Assembly (NCBI GenBank): GCA_037447655.1
Contig: JBBHKE010001046.1
Coordinates: 1-16,658, forward strand
Reading direction: 5' to 3'
DNA from: Zygnema cylindricum
Taxonomy: Eukaryota; Streptophyta; Zygnematophyceae; Zygnematales; Zygnemataceae
Length of the DNA: 16,658 nucleotides
The notes below the pieces were generated by a model that was not told the origin of the DNA, did no database searches, and worked only from the letters and a program-made list of their open reading frames with translations. Positions 15,840 through 16,658 of the stretch are shown in pieces; positions within the stretch are counted from its first letter, which is position 1; every line of letters starts with the position of its first letter. Both the position numbers and the translations under genes were made by a program.

Positions 15840-16384
15840 GGTTTGGAGGTGAATTATGTAGGAAAAGGCGCCGATTTTATGTAGGAAATCGGATCGCCAT
15901 ATTGTACGGCGACAAATCAATCGTCGATTTCGGATCGCCAGTTGGTATATCAGTTTTTGGCGTGGCCACCGACGGCTGACACTGTGTATTTTGGCGTCCA
16001 GTGATCGACCATATCGTGCACACTTGTCACATTCAGATTGGAGTGCACATGTACAAATAGCAAGCATTCCATAGGAAGTGATCTATCTCTCTTAGAAAAA
16101 TCTTTTACAACAATTTTGTAGGCAATGATGTGCAACACTTTTATTCATAGAAAACATCATTCTACATAGATCACAGAGATTAGACGAATAGTCATAAGAG
16201 GAGAATCCATCTTAATTAGATAGAGAATGTCCAAGAGACAATTGTAATTCCTACTTCTATAATTCTATTCAAAGCTGTTCAAACCTACCTGCTATATTGT
16301 CTACAACTATTTCTACTCCCATCTCTAAACACTTTGTGAGCCACATAACTACATTATTTCCTAGTGTATATTCTAGGCATATCT

Positions 16385-16411
16385 ACCCTAACCCTCGGCG
16401 AGGGCTAGGGT
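16385..16411. repeat. 27-bp near-perfect palindrome
   Basis: ACCCTAACCCTCG (16385-16397) and CGAGGGCTAGGGT (16399-16411) are inverse with one mismatch around a single central base. It includes CCCTAACCC, similar to plant telomere repeats, but not as a tandem array. Confidence 0.8.
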
Positions 16412-16658
16412 GAGCGTCAAAAATCAAAAGGTTATGGGCCCACTTCAAGTGGTGCCCCGTGTGTCTTCAAAAGGTCCCTAGAGTAGAGGAGTCGAGGGCA
16501 CGCGAATCTGAGCAGTGAGTCCACAATGACGTCACCATCGATATCTGCAGAAGCTGAAAAGGCAACAGAAAAAGAGGGATCAGAGTGGTTTCATCGGAAA
16601 CCAAACCCGCAGGGAGAAGACGAATCATTTTGTCTCAGAGAAGGATCATGAGAGACCA

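Larger units (their letters stand above)
14797..16658. other. Right flank, no recognisable gene
   Basis: About 1.9 kb with no coding region I can defend. It holds an 8-C run near 15336, a CCACGTGTCC G-box near 15211, a cluster of CAATATG/CATATTG motifs (15640-15696 and 15898-15907), and a G-rich tract (15807-15839). It also holds a direct repeat tcggatcgcca (15889-15899 and 15930-15940) and a 27-bp near-palindrome (16385-16411). A frame of 41 codons from an ATG at 16526 ends at 16651. The open frames of 60-125 codons elsewhere here show no domain or conservation. Confidence 0.4.

Noticed and set aside
16126-16400. Possible edge of another LTR element
   Set aside because: No second copy, polypurine tract, primer site or target duplication lies in the window.
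1-16658. CRISPR array, bacterial operon, riboswitch or phage-type system
   Set aside because: No spaced short repeats of array type, no bacterial gene order or ribosome binding sites. All coding traces are eukaryotic retroelement genes.

Overview
The window is repeat-filled intergenic DNA from a eukaryote, most likely a land plant. I infer a non-seed plant (moss, liverwort, lycophyte or fern) or a streptophyte relative. The reasons are a Ty1/copia element of plant type and a LINE whose C-terminal region resembles, from memory, elements common in non-seed plants. No intact host gene, rRNA or canonical tRNA is visible. Every recognisable coding region is a broken transposable-element gene. The species call rests on memory of families, not on a search.

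The centre (4357-14796) is a nested stack of transposons. The outermost layer is a long-inverted-repeat (foldback) element with pieces at 4357-5033, 13321-13552 and 14640-14796. A 5'-truncated LINE (5034-13320, plus strand, 7-bp target duplication) entered its right arm. A Ty1/copia retrotransposon (5558-12082, minus strand, 5-bp duplication) then entered the LINE reading frame. Separately, a second foldback element of the same family (13553-14640) entered the outer element's right arm. Taking out the inserts gives an outer element of about 1.06 kb, close to the 1.09 kb of the inner copy, which supports the model.

The left part (about 193-4163) holds another repeat family. A 786-bp MITE-like element (2468-3253) has about 15-bp terminal inverted repeats and a TTA duplication, resembling PIF/Harbinger. 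Its left about 600 bp match 193-800 and its right about 150 bp match 4014-4163, so it may be a deletion derivative sitting inside a longer relative. That longer relative carries only vestigial coding sequence.

The right part (14797-16658) has no recognisable gene. It holds clustered palindromes, a G-rich tract and a near-perfect 27-bp palindrome. All elements look inactive: the copia polyprotein frame has five in-frame stops, a gag frameshift and apparently lost catalytic or zinc-binding residues, and the LINE has stops and frame shifts. The parts most likely to repay study are the foldback family, the long/short element pair on the left, and the copia LTRs with paired ABRE-like G-boxes and a tRNA-like segment.
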